64,000 bases of DNA from Dipylidium caninum (Eukaryota > Platyhelminthes > Cestoda > Cyclophyllidea > Dipylidiidae). A model generated the notes under the pieces. The model was not told the origin of the DNA. It was given only the letters and a program-made list of their open reading frames with translations, and searched no databases. Position 1 is the stretch's first letter. Each line of letters opens with the position of its first letter. Positions 62,403 through 64,000 of this stretch are shown one piece after another. The DNA lies in assembly GCA_017562135.1 (NCBI GenBank), contig QEYB01001355.1:372001-436000 (forward strand), written 5' to 3'. Both the position numbers and the translations under genes were made by a program.

Positions 62403-62717
62403 ATGGAGGTCGGGGCGCGAAGTAGGCTCCTCCTCCTCCCCATCCTCCTCCTCGGGTTCTCCTCCTCATCAGCACGGCGGCGAACAAAGTCCGCGACGGT
62501 GTCGGAAGGGGACACTCGGAGGTTGCAGCGAGGGATAACGCCGAAAGAAAGTGGCGATGTCCTCACACTCTCCCCCCCCCATTTCGGCGGCGCTCCCCTC
62601 GGGCCCTCAACTTCACGAATTGGACGGTGTTCTTGGAATTATTTGTCAAAAGAACGCTGTCTCACGTCACTCACTTCGGCTCCGCCTAATGCGATCACGT
62701 CTCTTTCGCCATCGTAG
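62403..62717 (+). CDS. Weak candidate for a small secreted protein
   Basis: From an ATG at 62403 a 104-codon frame begins with a signal-peptide-like stretch (RLLLLPILLLGFSSSSA), then dibasic sites (RRR, RR) and a Ser/Pro-rich tail with few cysteines. A peptide precursor is conceivable, but the surrounding GC-rich DNA gives many chance frames and no homologue is recognised. The true gene, if any, may splice out part of this frame. Confidence 0.2.
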   Translation: MEVGARSRLLLLPILLLGFSSSSARRRTKSATVSEGDTRRLQRGITPKESGDVLTLSPPHFGGAPLGPSTSRIGRCSWNYLSKERCLTSLTSAPPNAITSLSPS

Positions 62718-63328
62718 CATCAGCGAGGCGAAACGGCAAGCAAAGCCCGAAAGTCGCCCTCGTGCTGCCAAACGGACGGGCCGCAGGGGGGGGGTGGAAC
62801 GAGGACGACGCGCCAGTCTGCGGATTGTCCGTCTGCCACGCCGGGGCGCCTCGCCTCCTCGGCAGGCGCGGCGCCTCTTGTGACAGCCGATTTCCTCGAA
62901 CGAGTGCAGTTGGCAGCGGCAAAAAGCCTCGCGGCGGCGGGCGGCAGTGGACTGCGCAGTGGGGGTAGAGCTGCAACTTCCAGAGACGCGTGCGCATTTC
63001 AGTAGACCCCGCGGGAAACCTTGCTTAACGTGTAGAAAAGAGGTCGCCGACGGGGGCACCGACCGCCCTCCACTCCGATCCAACCGCCTCGAGGTCAGCG
63101 CAAATTGCCCCTTCCCCCCCCCTCCCTGATTCGTCGTCATCGCCAATGCGGACCAAATCGCCTTCTCCCACTCGTCCAACGCGGCAAACTGCACTCCACT
63201 TCAACCGGACCTGACGAGAAGTCATTCGCCACGCTCTGCGGGCAGTCAACAACACCGGCGCCAGTCGCCGCGTCGCCACCACCACCGCCATCGCCACGCC
63301 ACCATCAATGCATTTGGCGAGGCGGGCG

Positions 63329-63364
63329 GTGATGGTGATGGTGATGGAGATGATGACGATGACG
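63329..63364. repeat. (GATGGT)n/(GAT)n repeat
   Basis: Tandem GGTGAT units grading into GATGATGACGATGACG. Confidence 0.85.
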
Positions 63365-63540
63365 CTGCGAATATGCTGCCCGCGACGAATAAACTCCTCG
63401 ACTCTCCCCACCTCCGAGGTCTCTGTGGGCGACCGCTCTCGTCTCACCGCGTGGAAATTTTTTGCAACCCGCCGCTCCGCCAACGCCGCCACGAAGGTGC
63501 ACTCGCATGCCAACTCTGTCAGCCACACTCACTTCACCTC

Positions 63541-63576
63541 CACACACACATCCACACACACACACACACACACACG
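63541..63576. repeat. (CA)n microsatellite
   Basis: About 17 CA units with one TC interruption near 63551. Confidence 0.95.
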
Positions 63577-64000
63577 AAGGTCGCGCGTCGTGGGCTCCGG
63601 CTCCTCGACCCTCGCCAGCACAGGCCAAGGCGGCTCGCCTCCACAACCGGCGATCCGACTGCTGCGCCGCTCCACCTCGCAGAGGGCGGGGGGGGGGGAG
63701 AGCGGTCGAGCCACCCTCTCTCGTTCCTCTCGTCCACCTCCTCGTCCACCTCCTCTTCAACGTGCACGTCCACGTCCAATGCAGGCTGAGCACGTCGGTG
63801 GAGGCGACTCGAGGGCAGCACTCACTTCCTCCCTCCGCACGGCGAGCGTGTCACGAGGAGGAGACGTCAGCGTGGGCCAACTTTCGTCCGCCAACCCTCG
63901 ACCAGTGCCGCATCAACCGCCAACCCGCCACGCCACATGGAGACGCTCGTTTCGCGGCGACAGACAGGATGGTGGAGGTGACGAGACTCCGCGTTGCAAA

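Larger units (their letters stand above)
62718..64000. other. GC-rich end of window without a supportable gene
   Basis: Overlapping chance frames only. A (GATGGT)n tract lies at 63329-63364 and a (CA)n tract at 63541-63576. Confidence 0.45.

Noticed and set aside
1..64000. CRISPR arrays, rRNA genes, bacterial operons or ribosome binding sites
   Set aside because: No regularly spaced repeats or rRNA-like conserved blocks; the gene structure is plainly eukaryotic.

Overview
This is eukaryotic (animal) genomic DNA. It has multi-exon genes with GT-AG introns on both strands, long introns and transposon relics. The most likely source is a flatworm (Platyhelminthes), probably a parasitic one. That is inferred from GT...AG introns of only about 33-49 nt beside introns of several kb, with the short ones mostly near the 5' end, a pattern known from schistosomes and tapeworms. 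Base composition is a mosaic: AT-rich at about 0-13 kb and 38-50 kb, very GC-rich at about 13.8-37 kb. In the GC-rich block most long open frames arise by chance because stops are rare.

Layout. (1) 0.6-6.1 kb, minus: the 5' end of a ZDHHC17/HIP14-like ankyrin-repeat palmitoyltransferase; only the ankyrin part lies in the window. A dead mariner copy sits in its big intron. (2) 6.9-10.5 kb, plus: an 11-exon ZCCHC7/Air1-2-like zinc-knuckle gene (copy A), head-to-head with gene 1, with a piggyBac relic in intron 4. (3) 13.9-16.0 kb, plus: a second ZCCHC7-like gene (copy B), GC-rich, sharing exon lengths (174, 36, 93 nt) and intron phases with copy A; it is an old tandem duplicate. (4) 16-37 kb: a GC-rich block, mostly without supportable genes, holding a small secreted six-cysteine protein (25.0 kb) and exons of an unassigned cysteine-containing protein (30.8-31.6 kb). 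(5) 38.9-40.2 kb, minus: a longin R-SNARE of the VAMP7 type. (6) 40.7-45.9 kb, minus: a coiled-coil protein, possibly FAM81-like. (7) 47.7-57.3 kb, plus: a complete PALS1/MPP5/Stardust-type MAGUK (L27-PDZ-SH3-GUK) in 14 exons, with a second mariner relic in intron 12. (8) 58.3-61.9 kb: two arms of about 1 kb in inverted orientation around a 1.6 kb spacer with unassigned open frames. (9) 62-64 kb: GC-rich, no firm gene.

The genes belong to ordinary and mostly unrelated cell functions: Golgi palmitoylation, nuclear RNA surveillance, vesicle fusion and apical polarity. Exon boundaries were set by hand from splice sites, reading-phase continuity and family resemblance. Exon sums are divisible by three for ZCCHC7-A (554 aa), ZCCHC7-B (322 aa), the R-SNARE (214 aa) and the MAGUK (810 aa).
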